In this document: positions 38,383 through 48,568 of the stretch, piece by piece | How the letters are laid out: each line of letters starts with the position of its first letter | Numbering within the stretch: the stretch's first letter is position 1 | Source of the DNA: Oceanibaculum indicum P24 | GTDB lineage: Bacteria; Pseudomonadota; Alphaproteobacteria; Oceanibaculales; Oceanibaculaceae | Reading direction: 5' to 3' | NCBI RefSeq assembly: GCF_000299935.1 | Contig: NZ_AMRL01000015.1 | Coordinates: forward strand, 28,132 to 92,131 | DNA length: 64,000 nucleotides | Notes under the pieces: model-generated | Database searches by the model: none | Seen by the model: the letters and a program-made list of their open reading frames with translations, nothing else | What the model was told of the DNA's origin: nothing | Position numbers and translations under genes: made by a program

Positions 38383-39086
38383 GAGCGGAACAGCCTCGTA
38401 TATTGCGTTTCGTGTTTCATGGAGCCGATATCGGCGCGGAACATCGCCCCGCCGAGATCGTCGAGATCGCTGACCAGCGCCTGCCGGGCCGCCCCGGCCA
38501 CAGCCGCTTCCAGCGCCACCAGCGCGCGCTGGCCATCGGTCTGGCCAAGCGGCACCAGCCGCACCCCGGCGGAGACCAGATTGGCGACGAAACCGTGCAG
38601 ATAGGCTGCCAGAATGGCGTCCAGCGGGATGCCATGGCCGGCTGCCGCCGCGCCGACCGCGACCGGATAGGCGATGTCCGTGCCGGCGCGCTGCTGCACT
38701 TCGCCAACCGCCGCACAGGGCCAGGCGGCAGCGATGGCAGCGGCAAAGCTGCGGCCCTGCATGGCGGTTTCCAGATGGCGTTCGCGCGATGGCGACAGGG
38801 CCAGCGTCAGCCTGTTGACCGCTTCCAGCCGGTCCCACGCACCCGCTGCCGACGCACGCCAGGCCTCCGCCAGCAGGATCGCGTCATTGCGCCCGCTGCC
38901 CCATTCCAGCAGATCGCGCAGCCAGCCGGTCAGGCTGCCGAGGTCGCCGATATCGCCTACCTCCACCGCCCATTCCAGCCCATGGCTGTAGGAGAAGGCG
39001 CCAACCGGGAAGGACGGCGTCAGCCAGGTCATCAGCCGGTAGAGCGTGGCCTCCCCCGTGCCGTCAGTGGTGGTGATGGTGGCCAT
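38379..39086 (-). CDS. ureF: Urease accessory protein UreF
   Basis: This 235-residue helical protein reads [28 protein letters not shown], the UreF N-terminus. It forms the UreDFG activation complex on apo-urease. The start is uncertain: ATG 39086 (or 39092) keeps the conserved sequence before LYRLM and overlaps ureE by 23 bases within the histidine-codon tail. ATG 39032 would cut off conserved residues. The tail overlaps ureG. Confidence 0.93.
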
Positions 39087-39573
39087 GGCCATGTCCATGC
39101 GAATGCCCATGTGAGTGGCCGCCGCCGGTCGGCACGTCGGCATAGGCGCCACCCTCCGGGTCGAACGGCCGGGCGACCGCCGTGACCTCCGCCCCCAGCC
39201 GCCGGGCCATGTCGGCCAGCACATGGTCGGCGCGGATCAGGATCGCCTCGCCTTCCAGCATCGCCGGGATATGCCGGTTGCCGATATGCCAGGCCAGCCG
39301 CAGCAGCGCATGCGCGTCGGCGCAGCGCAGTTCCAGCAAATCTTCCGGCGCCGCCAGCACTTCGATAACGCCGTCCTGCAGCGCCAGCCCATCGCCCTGG
39401 CGCAGATGGCGCGGCTCCGGCAAATCGAGCAGGAAATCCATACCCTCGTCGGTGGTCAGCGCGATGCGCCGCCGGCTGCGCCGGTCGAAATCCAGCGTCA
39501 CCCCGCCCAGCCTTTTCTCCGGGTTCCATTCGCCGGCCGGCAGGACGAGGGTGGCGCGCTTGATCTGGTTCAT
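39064..39573 (-). CDS. ureE: Urease accessory nickel chaperone UreE with His-rich tail
   Basis: This 169-residue protein has the UreE N-terminal domain (LGGVTLDFDRRSRRRIALTTDEG) and metal-binding domain (LAWHIGNRHIPAMLEG). The C-terminal tail is rich in histidine: [17 protein letters not shown]. It stores and delivers Ni(II) to UreG and urease. ATG 39573 has GAGGA upstream. The ureF start lies within its last codons. The His tail is longer than in some homologues and suggests high nickel capacity. Confidence 0.95.
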   Translation of the reverse strand: MNQIKRATLVLPAGEWNPEKRLGGVTLDFDRRSRRRIALTTDEGMDFLLDLPEPRHLRQGDGLALQDGVIEVLAAPEDLLELRCADAHALLRLAWHIGNRHIPAMLEGEAILIRADHVLADMARRLGAEVTAVARPFDPEGGAYADVPTGGGHSHGHSHGHGHGHHHHH

Positions 39574-39580
39574 CAGGTCC

Positions 39581-41282
<1,702 letters not shown>

Positions 41283-41293
<11 letters not shown>

Positions 41294-41609
41294 TGTCGCC
41301 TCCCTTAAGGGTGCCCATGACCTTCTGGTTGAAGCCGTAGATTTTGCGTGCGCCATCCACCGGCACCAGCGCTACCTCCCGACTCTGCCCCGGCTCGAAG
41401 CGCACCGCCGTGCCTGCCGCGATATCCAGCCGCTTGCCATAGGCCGCCTGCCGGTCGAAGGACAGCGCCGCATTGGTCTCGTAGAAATGATAATGGCTGC
41501 CGACCTGCACCGGGCGGTCGCCGGTATTGGCAACGGTCAGCAGGGTGACGGGTCGGCCTTTATTCAGCTCGATCTCGCCATCGGCGGGGAAGATTTCACC
41601 GGGGATCAT
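41283..41609 (-). CDS. ureB: Urease beta subunit
   Basis: This 108-residue structural subunit reads [21 protein letters not shown] and [20 protein letters not shown], both standard. It assembles with UreA and UreC into the (UreABC)3 enzyme. It follows ureA by 11 bases and overlaps ureC by 11 bases. Confidence 0.96.
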
Positions 41610-41620
41610 GTGCGCCTCCC

Positions 41621-41923
41621 TCAGCGGATCGGTTCATGGACGGTCACCAGCTTGGTACCGTCGGGGAATGTGGCTTCCACCTGCACGTCATGGATCATCT
41701 CGGCGACGCCTTCCATGACCTGCGCGCGGGTGATGACATGGGCGCCGGCCTCCATCAGTTCGGCGACGGAGCGCCCGTCGCGGGCCCCCTCCACCACGAA
41801 ATCGGTAATGAGGGCGATGGCTTCGGGATGGTTCAGCTTCACCCCGCGTTCCAGCCGCCGCCTGGCCACCACCGCCGCCATGGCGATCAGCAGCTTGTCC
41901 TTTTCCCGTGGCGTCAGATTCAT
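41621..41923 (-). CDS. ureA: Urease gamma subunit
   Basis: This 100-residue subunit begins [35 protein letters not shown] and ends [18 protein letters not shown], matching the gamma family exactly in length. It follows ureD by ten bases. Confidence 0.96.
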   Translation of the reverse strand: MNLTPREKDKLLIAMAAVVARRRLERGVKLNHPEAIALITDFVVEGARDGRSVAELMEAGAHVITRAQVMEGVAEMIHDVQVEATFPDGTKLVTVHEPIR

Positions 41924-41933
41924 CGCTCCCCCC

Positions 41934-42779
41934 TCAGCACATCCAGGCGCGCGGCATGGGCTGCCCGCGCAAAATTTGCAGCAGATCGATCAGCGCGGCG
42001 CGCAGCACGATGCCGGTGCGCGCCACCAGGCGCGCATGCAAAAGCCCGTTCCAGGCGCTGGCCCCGCCCTCGACCGCCGGATGATGCTCCAGCACGGCGC
42101 GGACCGCGTCGAGGCGCTCCTCGGCATCGCCAGTGACATGGAGCAGCGCGGCGACCGCCCGCCCACCGCCGGCAACCGCCGGCCGGTCGAGCAGGGTGGC
42201 GACATCGCCTTCCAGCCGTGTCGTATCCGCGAACACCAGATGCCCGGCGCGGCGCACGCGCCAGCGATCGGCGAACTGCCCGTCCGTCACCTCCTCGCCG
42301 CGCGCGGTGCGGCCGAAGATGGTGGATTCGACAATCAGCAACGCCCCGTCGGCGGCGACATCGGCCTCCAGCCGGCGGCCGAAGCGCCCGCCCTGGAACA
42401 GGATGGTTTCCTGCGGCAGCCAGTCGAGCCGCCCGCCCGCGCCGACCTCCAGCCGGGTTTCCATCAGCGCCTCGCCCTGTGGCGACCGGTAGATCTTCTC
42501 CGCCGCCTGGCTGGTGGCGACAAGATGCGCGCCCGCCCCCGCCGCGACGCCGACATGTAGCCGGTCGCCGCCGGTCATGCCGCCGCCGGTATTGATGAGG
42601 ATGGCCTCCAGCGCCGTTCCGGGGGTCTTCGGCAGGCGAGCCTTGGCGGAGCCTTCCTGGTAGAGCCGGTCCAGCCTTGTGTGCCCGGCCACCAGCTTCG
42701 CCGAAATCTCCATCCGTCCACGCAGCCGCTGCAGCGGCGGCAGTCCCCCCGGATCAGACCGTGAGATAACGTCGAACAT
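41934..42779 (-). CDS. ureD: Urease accessory protein UreD
   Basis: This protein of about 281 residues shows the UreD pattern: [52 protein letters not shown] and [27 protein letters not shown]. It is the scaffold for UreF/UreG at the nickel-activation step. ATG 42779 ([12 protein letters not shown]) overlaps the urtE end by 26 bases; a later ATG at 42713 is possible. It is the first urease gene after the urea transporter genes. Confidence 0.93.
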   Translation of the reverse strand: MFDVISRSDPGGLPPLQRLRGRMEISAKLVAGHTRLDRLYQEGSAKARLPKTPGTALEAILINTGGGMTGGDRLHVGVAAGAGAHLVATSQAAEKIYRSPQGEALMETRLEVGAGGRLDWLPQETILFQGGRFGRRLEADVAADGALLIVESTIFGRTARGEEVTDGQFADRWRVRRAGHLVFADTTRLEGDVATLLDRPAVAGGGRAVAALLHVTGDAEERLDAVRAVLEHHPAVEGGASAWNGLLHARLVARTGIVLRAALIDLLQILRGQPMPRAWMC

Positions 42780-43449
42780 CGCTCTCCACCAGCTCGGCCT
42801 TGGTGCCCGAGAGCACGATCTCGCCCCGGTCCATGACGGCGAAATCGTCGGCCAGGTCACGGGCAAAGTCGAAATACTGCTCCACCAGCAGGATCGCCAT
42901 GTCGCCGCGGTCGCGCAAGAACAGGATGGCCCGGCCGATATCCTTGATGATGGAGGGCTGGATGCCCTCGGTCGGCTCGTCCAGCACCAGCAGCGAGGGC
43001 CGCATCACCAGCGCCCGGCCGATGGCAAGCTGCTGCTGCTGGCCGCCCGACAGATCGCCGCCACGCCGGCCCAGCATGGTCTGCAGCACCGGGAACAGCT
43101 CGAAGATATAGTCAGGGATGGTGCGCTCCCCGCGCGGCAGCGGGGCAAAGCCGGTTTCCAGATTCTCCTTCACCGTCAGCAGCGGAAAGATTTCCCGGCC
43201 CTGCGGCACATAGGCGATGCCGCGCCGCGCCCGGTCGAACGGGCGCAGGCCGGTGACCGGCTTGTCGTTCCAGCCGATCTCGCCCCGGCTGACCGGGTGA
43301 TGGCCGACAATGGCGCGCAGCAGGCTGGTCTTGCCAACGCCATTGCGGCCCATCAGGCAGGTGATGCGGCCAATCTCGGCCTTCAGCGAGACCTTGCGCA
43401 GCGCCTGTGCCGCCCCGTAATGCAGATCGACATCCCGGACATCCAGCAT
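42754..43449 (-). CDS. urtE: Urea ABC transporter ATP-binding protein UrtE
   Basis: This 231-residue ABC ATPase of the branched-chain amide type has Walker A GRNGVGKTSLLRAIVG, signature LSGGQQQQLAIGRAL and Walker B LLVLDEPTEGIQPSII. UrtE together with UrtD powers urea uptake through UrtB/UrtC. It lies two bases after urtD. Its 3' end overlaps ureD. Confidence 0.94.
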   Translation of the reverse strand: MLDVRDVDLHYGAAQALRKVSLKAEIGRITCLMGRNGVGKTSLLRAIVGHHPVSRGEIGWNDKPVTGLRPFDRARRGIAYVPQGREIFPLLTVKENLETGFAPLPRGERTIPDYIFELFPVLQTMLGRRGGDLSGGQQQQLAIGRALVMRPSLLVLDEPTEGIQPSIIKDIGRAILFLRDRGDMAILLVEQYFDFARDLADDFAVMDRGEIVLSGTKAELVESDVRRYLTV

Positions 43450-43451
43450 GA

Positions 43452-44204
43452 TCAGCGCCCCAGATAGACTTCAACGACACGCGGATCGGCGCTGACATGG
43501 TCGAGCGTTCCCTCGGCCAGCACCGAGCCCTCATGCAGCACCGTGACCTTCACGCCCAGATCGCGCACGAAGGTCATGTCATGTTCGACCACGACGACGG
43601 AATGGGTCTGCGCGATCTCCCGCAGCAGGTCGGCGGTTTCCGCCGTTTCCGCGTCGGTCATGCCGGCCACCGGCTCGTCCACCAGCAGCAGCTTCGGGTT
43701 CTGCGCCAGCAGCATGCCGATCTCCAGCCATTGCTTCTGGCCGTGCGACAGGGCGCCCGCCAGCTCGTGCCGCCGGTCCTTGAGGCGCACAATGCCGAGG
43801 ATTTCCTCGATGCGGTCGCGCTCCTCCCCTTCCCTGTGAAACAGGGTCGCCAGCGGGTCGCGCCGCCCCTCGATGGCAAGATCCAGATTGTCCCAGACGC
43901 TGTGGCTCTCGAACACGGTCGGCTTCTGGAACTTGCGGCCGATGCCCAGCTTGGCGATGGCCGCCTCGTCCTGCCGTGTCAGGTCCACTTTGCCGTCGAA
44001 CACGACATCGCCCTCGTCGGGCCGGGTCTTGCCGGTCACCACATCCATCATCGTCGTCTTACCGGCACCGTTCGGGCCGATGATCGCCCGCATCTCGCCG
44101 GGCATCACGGTGAAGGACAGGCTGTTCAGCGCGCGGAAACCGTCGAAGCTGACGGTCACCCCGTCGAGATAGAGCAGCGCGCGGGTCATCAGGTCGGAGG
44201 TCAT
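43452..44204 (-). CDS. urtD: Urea ABC transporter ATP-binding protein UrtD
   Basis: This 250-residue ABC ATPase has Walker A GPNGAGKTTMMDVVTG, the UrtD-typical FQKPTVFESHSVWDNLDLAI, signature LSHGQKQWLEIGMLLAQ and Walker B LLLVDEPVAGM. The SHGQ signature variant is typical of UrtD. It is co-transcribed, four bases after urtC. Confidence 0.94.
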   Translation of the reverse strand: MTSDLMTRALLYLDGVTVSFDGFRALNSLSFTVMPGEMRAIIGPNGAGKTTMMDVVTGKTRPDEGDVVFDGKVDLTRQDEAAIAKLGIGRKFQKPTVFESHSVWDNLDLAIEGRRDPLATLFHREGEERDRIEEILGIVRLKDRRHELAGALSHGQKQWLEIGMLLAQNPKLLLVDEPVAGMTDAETAETADLLREIAQTHSVVVVEHDMTFVRDLGVKVTVLHEGSVLAEGTLDHVSADPRVVEVYLGR

Positions 44205-44208
44205 GGCG

Positions 44209-45360
44209 CTACTCCGCCGGTTCCGGCGCCGGATCGCGGCGCTCTGCTTTGCCGGACTTCTTCTTCATCAGCTCGGACGCCGTGCCGACGATCCCCTTCG
44301 GCAAGAACAGGGTGACGGCGATGAACAGCCCACCCAGCGCGAACAGCCAGATTTCCGGGATGGCGGCAGTGAAGTAGGTCTTGCCGAAATTCACCAGAAT
44401 CGCGCCGACCACCGGCCCGATCAGCGTGCCGCGCCCGCCGACCGCGACCCAGATCACCATCTCGATGGAGTTGGCCGGGCTGAACTCGCTGGGGTTGATG
44501 ATGCCGACCTGCGGCACATAGAGCGCGCCGGCCACCCCGGCCATGCAGGCCGACAGGGTGAAGACGAACAGCTTGTAATGCTCCACCCGGTATCCCAGGA
44601 ACCGGGTGCGGCTCTCGGCATCGCGGATCGCCACCAGCACCTTGCCCAGCTTGGAGCGGATGATCGCCCGGCACAGCAGGAAGCCCAGCGCCAGCGCCAG
44701 CGCGGAGGCGAAGAACAGCACCGCCCGCGTGCCCGCCGCCTGCACCGGATAGCCGAGAATATCCTTGAAGTCGGTCAAGCCATTATTGCCGCCGAAGCCC
44801 ATATCGTTGCGGAAGAAGGCCAACAGCAGGGCGAAGGTCATCGCCTGGGTGATGATCGACAGATAGACGCCGGTGACGCGCGAGCGGAAGGCGAACCAGC
44901 CGAGCGCGAAGGCCAGCGCGCCGGGAACCAGCACCACCATGATCGCAGCGAACCAGAACTGGTCGAACCCGTACCAGTACCAGGGCAGCTCCTTCCAGTT
45001 CAGGAACACCATGAAGTCCGGCAGCTCGGGATGGGCATAGACGCCACGCGTACCGATCTGGCGCATCAGATACATCCCCATCGCGTAGCCGCCGAGCGCG
45101 AAGAAGGCGCCATGCCCTAGCGAGAGGATGCCGCAATAGCCCCAGACCAGATCGATGGAGAGGGCGAGCAGCGCGAAGCACAGATACTTGCCGACCAGCG
45201 ACACGACATAGTTCGGCACATGCAGCGGGTGGCCCGCCGGCAGCAGCAGATTCAGCGCCGGCACCAGGATGCCGACCCCCAGGACGATGGCCAGGAAGAT
45301 CAGCCCGCCACGGTCCAGCCCGCGCACGAGGAAACCGCCCTTCATTGTTCCCCGGGTCAT
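44209..45360 (-). CDS. urtC: Urea ABC transporter permease UrtC
   Basis: This 383-residue LivM-type permease has many hydrophobic segments and the conserved YCGILSLGHGAFFALGGYAMGMYLMRQIG. The loop ELPWYWYGFDQFWFA and the Trp/Gly-rich VIWVAVGGRGTLIGPVVGA are typical of UrtC. The C-terminal tail is basic (MKKKSGKAERRD). Its ATG overlaps the urtB stop by four bases. Confidence 0.94.
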   Translation of the reverse strand: MTRGTMKGGFLVRGLDRGGLIFLAIVLGVGILVPALNLLLPAGHPLHVPNYVVSLVGKYLCFALLALSIDLVWGYCGILSLGHGAFFALGGYAMGMYLMRQIGTRGVYAHPELPDFMVFLNWKELPWYWYGFDQFWFAAIMVVLVPGALAFALGWFAFRSRVTGVYLSIITQAMTFALLLAFFRNDMGFGGNNGLTDFKDILGYPVQAAGTRAVLFFASALALALGFLLCRAIIRSKLGKVLVAIRDAESRTRFLGYRVEHYKLFVFTLSACMAGVAGALYVPQVGIINPSEFSPANSIEMVIWVAVGGRGTLIGPVVGAILVNFGKTYFTAAIPEIWLFALGGLFIAVTLFLPKGIVGTASELMKKKSGKAERRDPAPEPAE

Positions 45361-46976
45361 TGCTCAACCGCCCGGCCCTTGAGGGCGAACAGCCCGCGCG
45401 GACGCACCTGGATGAACAGGATGATGAAGACCAACACCAGGATCTTGCCCAGCACCGCGCCCGCATAGGGCTCCAGGAACTTGTTCACCACGCCCAGCGT
45501 GAAGGCGCCAACCAGCGTGCCCCACAGATTGCCGACACCGCCGAAGATGACGATCATGAAGCTGTCAATGATGTAGCCCTGCCCCAGATTGGGGCTGACA
45601 TTGTCGATCTGCGACAGTGCCACCCCGGCCAGCCCGGCCACGCCGGACCCGAGGCCGAAGGTCATCGCATCGACCCAGGGTGTGCGGATGCCCATGGAGG
45701 CCGCCATGCGGCGGTTCTGCGTCACCGCGCGCATCTGCAGGCCCAGCGGCGTCTTGCGCAGCATCAGCATCAGCGCGACGAAGACGATCAGCGCGAAGAT
45801 GACGATCCACAGCCTTCCATAGGTCAGCGAGATCTGGCCGAGATCGAAGGCGCCGGACATCCAGGACGGGTTGCCGACCTCGCGGTTGGTCGGGCCGAAG
45901 ATGCTGCGCACCGCCTGCTGCAGCACCAGCGACAGCCCCCAGGTCGCCAGTAGAGTCTCCAGCGGCCGGCCATAGAGGAAGCGGATGATGCCGCGCTCGA
46001 TAGCGATGCCGATGGCACCGGCCACCAGGAAGGCCAGCGGCAGCGCAATCAGCACCGAGACGTCGAACAGGTAGGGAAAGGAGGTGCGGATCACCTCCTG
46101 CACCACATAGGTCGTGTAGGCGCCGATCATCACCATCTCGCCATGCGCCATGTTGATGACGCCCATGACGCCGAAGGTGATGGCAAGGCCGATGGCTGCC
46201 AGCAGCAGCACGGAGCCGAGCGAGATGCCGTAGATCGCGTTCTGCAGCACGCCCCACCAGCGCAGGTTCGCCTGGATTTTCTGCGCGACCGCCTGGGCGG
46301 CCTCGGCCACCGCCGGGCTGGCATTCGCCGAGACCTGGCCCAGCAGCGCCAGCGATTCGCGGCCGCCGCGCCGTTCGATCACCTGCAACGCCGCCAGCTT
46401 GATCTCGTCGCTGGCGGTACCAGCCAGCTGGATCGCGGCCCTTGCCTCCTCTAGCGCGCGGCGGACGGCGGCGTCGCTTTCGGCGGCCAGCGCCGCCTCC
46501 ACCGTGTCCAGCGCGTTCTCGTCGCGGCTCTTGTACACGGCCTCGGCGGCCACCATGCGGATTTCGGGTTTCGGGCTCATCAGCGTCAGGGTGCCAATGG
46601 CGGCGCGTACGGCCCGGCGCAGCCGGTTATTCACGCGGATACGCTCATAGGCACCGGAAGCTTCTGTGCCCAGGCTCTCGCCGGTCAGCGGGTCGGTCAG
46701 GGCCAGGTTGCCGCCGCGCTCCTGCGCGATCACCACCTTGCCATCGGCCTTCGCGGTATAGAGGTTGCCATCGCCCAGCGCGGCCAGGGCCGGCACCGCC
46801 TCGCTGGCGCCACTCGCGGCCAGCGCATCGACCGCTTTTTCCAGCTCGCTGTAACCCTTGGCATCGCCCAGCGCCTGGATCAGGGCGGGAATATCGGCCT
46901 GTGCCGATGCGGGCGGAGAGGACGCGACGAGCCCGCACAGCAGCACGGCCATCGCATACACGAAGTGACGCAGCAC
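45357..46976 (-). CDS. urtB: Urea ABC transporter permease UrtB
   Basis: This 539-residue protein starts at GTG 46976, with GGGAGG six bases upstream. A signal-like hydrophobic stretch is followed by a long periplasmic helical-repeat region (residues 30-240) and then a LivH-type permease: ITFGVMGVINMAHGEMVMIGAYTTYV. The extended N-terminus distinguishes UrtB from LivH. It is 90 bases after urtA, with a strong hairpin between them, and overlaps urtC. Confidence 0.93.
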   Translation of the reverse strand: MLRHFVYAMAVLLCGLVASSPPASAQADIPALIQALGDAKGYSELEKAVDALAASGASEAVPALAALGDGNLYTAKADGKVVIAQERGGNLALTDPLTGESLGTEASGAYERIRVNNRLRRAVRAAIGTLTLMSPKPEIRMVAAEAVYKSRDENALDTVEAALAAESDAAVRRALEEARAAIQLAGTASDEIKLAALQVIERRGGRESLALLGQVSANASPAVAEAAQAVAQKIQANLRWWGVLQNAIYGISLGSVLLLAAIGLAITFGVMGVINMAHGEMVMIGAYTTYVVQEVIRTSFPYLFDVSVLIALPLAFLVAGAIGIAIERGIIRFLYGRPLETLLATWGLSLVLQQAVRSIFGPTNREVGNPSWMSGAFDLGQISLTYGRLWIVIFALIVFVALMLMLRKTPLGLQMRAVTQNRRMAASMGIRTPWVDAMTFGLGSGVAGLAGVALSQIDNVSPNLGQGYIIDSFMIVIFGGVGNLWGTLVGAFTLGVVNKFLEPYAGAVLGKILVLVFIILFIQVRPRGLFALKGRAVEQ

Positions 46977-47021
46977 CAGCGCCTCCCGAGGCTTGTTCTT
47001 TGATCTTTTGGCGGGAGAGAC

Positions 47022-47044
47022 GGCCGGCGGCGCTGCCGCCGGCC
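47022..47044 (-). promoter_or_regulatory. Intercistronic hairpin between urtA and urtB
   Basis: A perfect 10-bp GC stem (GGCCGGCGGC / GCCGCCGGCC) has a three-base loop and can be extended with GAGA/TCTC around a bulge. It sits 22 bases after the urtA stop without a T tract. It probably protects the urtA message or partly stops transcription, giving more binding protein than permease. Confidence 0.65.
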
Positions 47045-47066
47045 TCTCCATGCTTACGTCAAGGCG

Positions 47067-48365
47067 TCAGCTCGCGCCGCCGCACTTGCCGGTCTTGACG
47101 TTGAAGTTGCCGCAGGACAGCGGCTTGCGCCAATCGGAGATCAAATCCTTGCTGTCCGGCAGGAAGTCGGACCATTCGTCGCCGACCACCAGGCCCGGCG
47201 TGGACCAGACAGTGTCGAACTGGCCATCGGCCTGCACCTCGCCGATCAGCACCGGCTTGGTGATGTGGTGGTTCGGCATCATCGCCGAATAGCCGCCGGT
47301 CAGGTTCGGCACGGACACGCCGATCAGCGAATCGATGACCGGGTCGACGTCCACGGTGCCGGCCTTCTCAACCGCCTTCACCCACATGTTGAAGCCGATA
47401 TAGTGCGCCTCCATCGGATCGTTGGTAACGCGCTTCGGGTTCTTGATGAAGGTCTGCCACTTCTTGATGAAGTCCTTGTTCTCCGGCGTGTCGATGGACA
47501 TGAAGTAGTTCCACGCCGCCAGATGGCCGACCAGCGGGCCGGTATCGATACCGGCCAGTTCTTCCTCGCCGACCGAGAAGGCGACGACCGGGATATCCTC
47601 GGCCTTGATGCCCTGGTTCGCCAGCTCCTTGTAGAACGGCACGTTGGCATCGCCATTGATGGTCGAGACCACAGCGGTCTTCTTGCCGGCCGAGCCGAAC
47701 TTCTTGATCTCGGCGACGATCGACTGCCAGTCGGAATGACCGAACGGCGTGTAGTTGATCATGATGTCGGAAGCGGCCACTCCCTTGTCCTTGAGGTAGG
47801 TCTCCAGGATCTTGTTCGTGGTGCGCGGATAGACATAGTCGGTGCCGGCCAGCACCCAGCGCTGCACGCCTTCCTGCTTTGCCAGGTAATCGACCGCCGG
47901 GATCGCCTGCTGGTTCGGCGCGGCGCCGGTATAGAACACGTTGCGCGAGGATTCCTCGCCCTCATACTGCACCGGATAGAACAGGATGCCGTTCAGCTCC
48001 TCGAACACCGGCAGCACGGATTTGCGCGACACGCTGGTCCAGCAGCCGAACACGGCGGCAACCTTGTTCACGGTCAGCAACTCGCGTGCCTTCTCGGCGA
48101 ACAGCGGCCAGTCGGAAGCCGGATCGACGACCACCGCCTCCAGCTTCTTGCCGAGCAGACCGCCCTTCTTGTTCTGCTCTTCGATCAGCATCAGCATGAC
48201 GTCCTTCAGGGTCGTCTCGCTGATCGCCATCGTGCCCGACAGCGAATGCAGGATGCCGACCTTGATGGTGTCCTGTGCCTCGGCCTTGCCGGTCATCGCG
48301 CCGAACAGCAGCGATGCGCCGACCATAAGTCCCGTCAGGAGCTTTGCCCCTTTTTTCCCAGCCAT
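47067..48365 (-). CDS. urtA: Urea ABC transporter substrate-binding protein UrtA
   Basis: This 432-residue periplasmic binding protein has a signal peptide (MAGKKGAKLLTGLMVGASLL...KAEA, residues 1-29). The mature part begins QDTIKVGILHSLSGTMAISETTLKD, the UrtA/AmiC-type start. The family segment FGCWTSVSRKSVLPVFEE follows. The C-terminus carries CGNFNVKTGKCGG. ATG 48365 has GGGAG upstream. It is the first gene of the urea locus and lies 50 bases behind a sigma-54 promoter. Confidence 0.95.
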   Translation of the reverse strand: MAGKKGAKLLTGLMVGASLLFGAMTGKAEAQDTIKVGILHSLSGTMAISETTLKDVMLMLIEEQNKKGGLLGKKLEAVVVDPASDWPLFAEKARELLTVNKVAAVFGCWTSVSRKSVLPVFEELNGILFYPVQYEGEESSRNVFYTGAAPNQQAIPAVDYLAKQEGVQRWVLAGTDYVYPRTTNKILETYLKDKGVAASDIMINYTPFGHSDWQSIVAEIKKFGSAGKKTAVVSTINGDANVPFYKELANQGIKAEDIPVVAFSVGEEELAGIDTGPLVGHLAAWNYFMSIDTPENKDFIKKWQTFIKNPKRVTNDPMEAHYIGFNMWVKAVEKAGTVDVDPVIDSLIGVSVPNLTGGYSAMMPNHHITKPVLIGEVQADGQFDTVWSTPGLVVGDEWSDFLPDSKDLISDWRKPLSCGNFNVKTGKCGGAS

Positions 48366-48414
48366 TTCTCGTCTCCCAGTTATTCGCGGTTCCATGCCGC
48401 ATTGCAGCAAGAAC

Positions 48415-48429
48415 GCAAGGCGCGTGCCA
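48415..48429 (-). promoter_or_regulatory. Sigma-54 (RpoN) promoter of the urt-ure cluster
   Basis: On the minus strand the sequence TGGCACGCGCCTTGC matches the RpoN consensus, with GG and GC separated by exactly ten bases. Transcription would start near 48403, about 38 bases before urtA. Two inverted ATTGTGC/GCACAAT boxes further upstream could bind an activator such as NtrC. Nitrogen-limitation control of urea uptake fits well. Confidence 0.8.
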
Positions 48430-48549
48430 CGGAGACGCCATCTTCGTTAATGGCGGGAAGCGTTAAACATTTTTCCTGAATTGTGCCTGTTCGACCGATG
48501 GGCGAATCATCTCGCGCCGCACAATCTTTGAGCAGCGGCGAAAGAGACT

Positions 48550-48564
48550 GTCTAAATTTTAGAC
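48550..48564. promoter_or_regulatory. 15-base AT-rich palindrome
   Basis: Two 7-base arms (GTCTAAA / TTTAGAC) flank one base, between the urtA upstream region and the stop of the dehydrogenase gene at 48569. It may be a regulator site for the urt promoter or only a weak hairpin. No T run follows on the minus strand side of the dehydrogenase gene beyond the arms. Confidence 0.35.
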
Positions 48565-48568
48565 GATG

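Noticed and set aside
45357..46976. Idea that urtB is a fusion of a separate repeat protein and a permease
   Set aside because: The long N-terminal repeat region before the LivH-like part is normal for UrtB.
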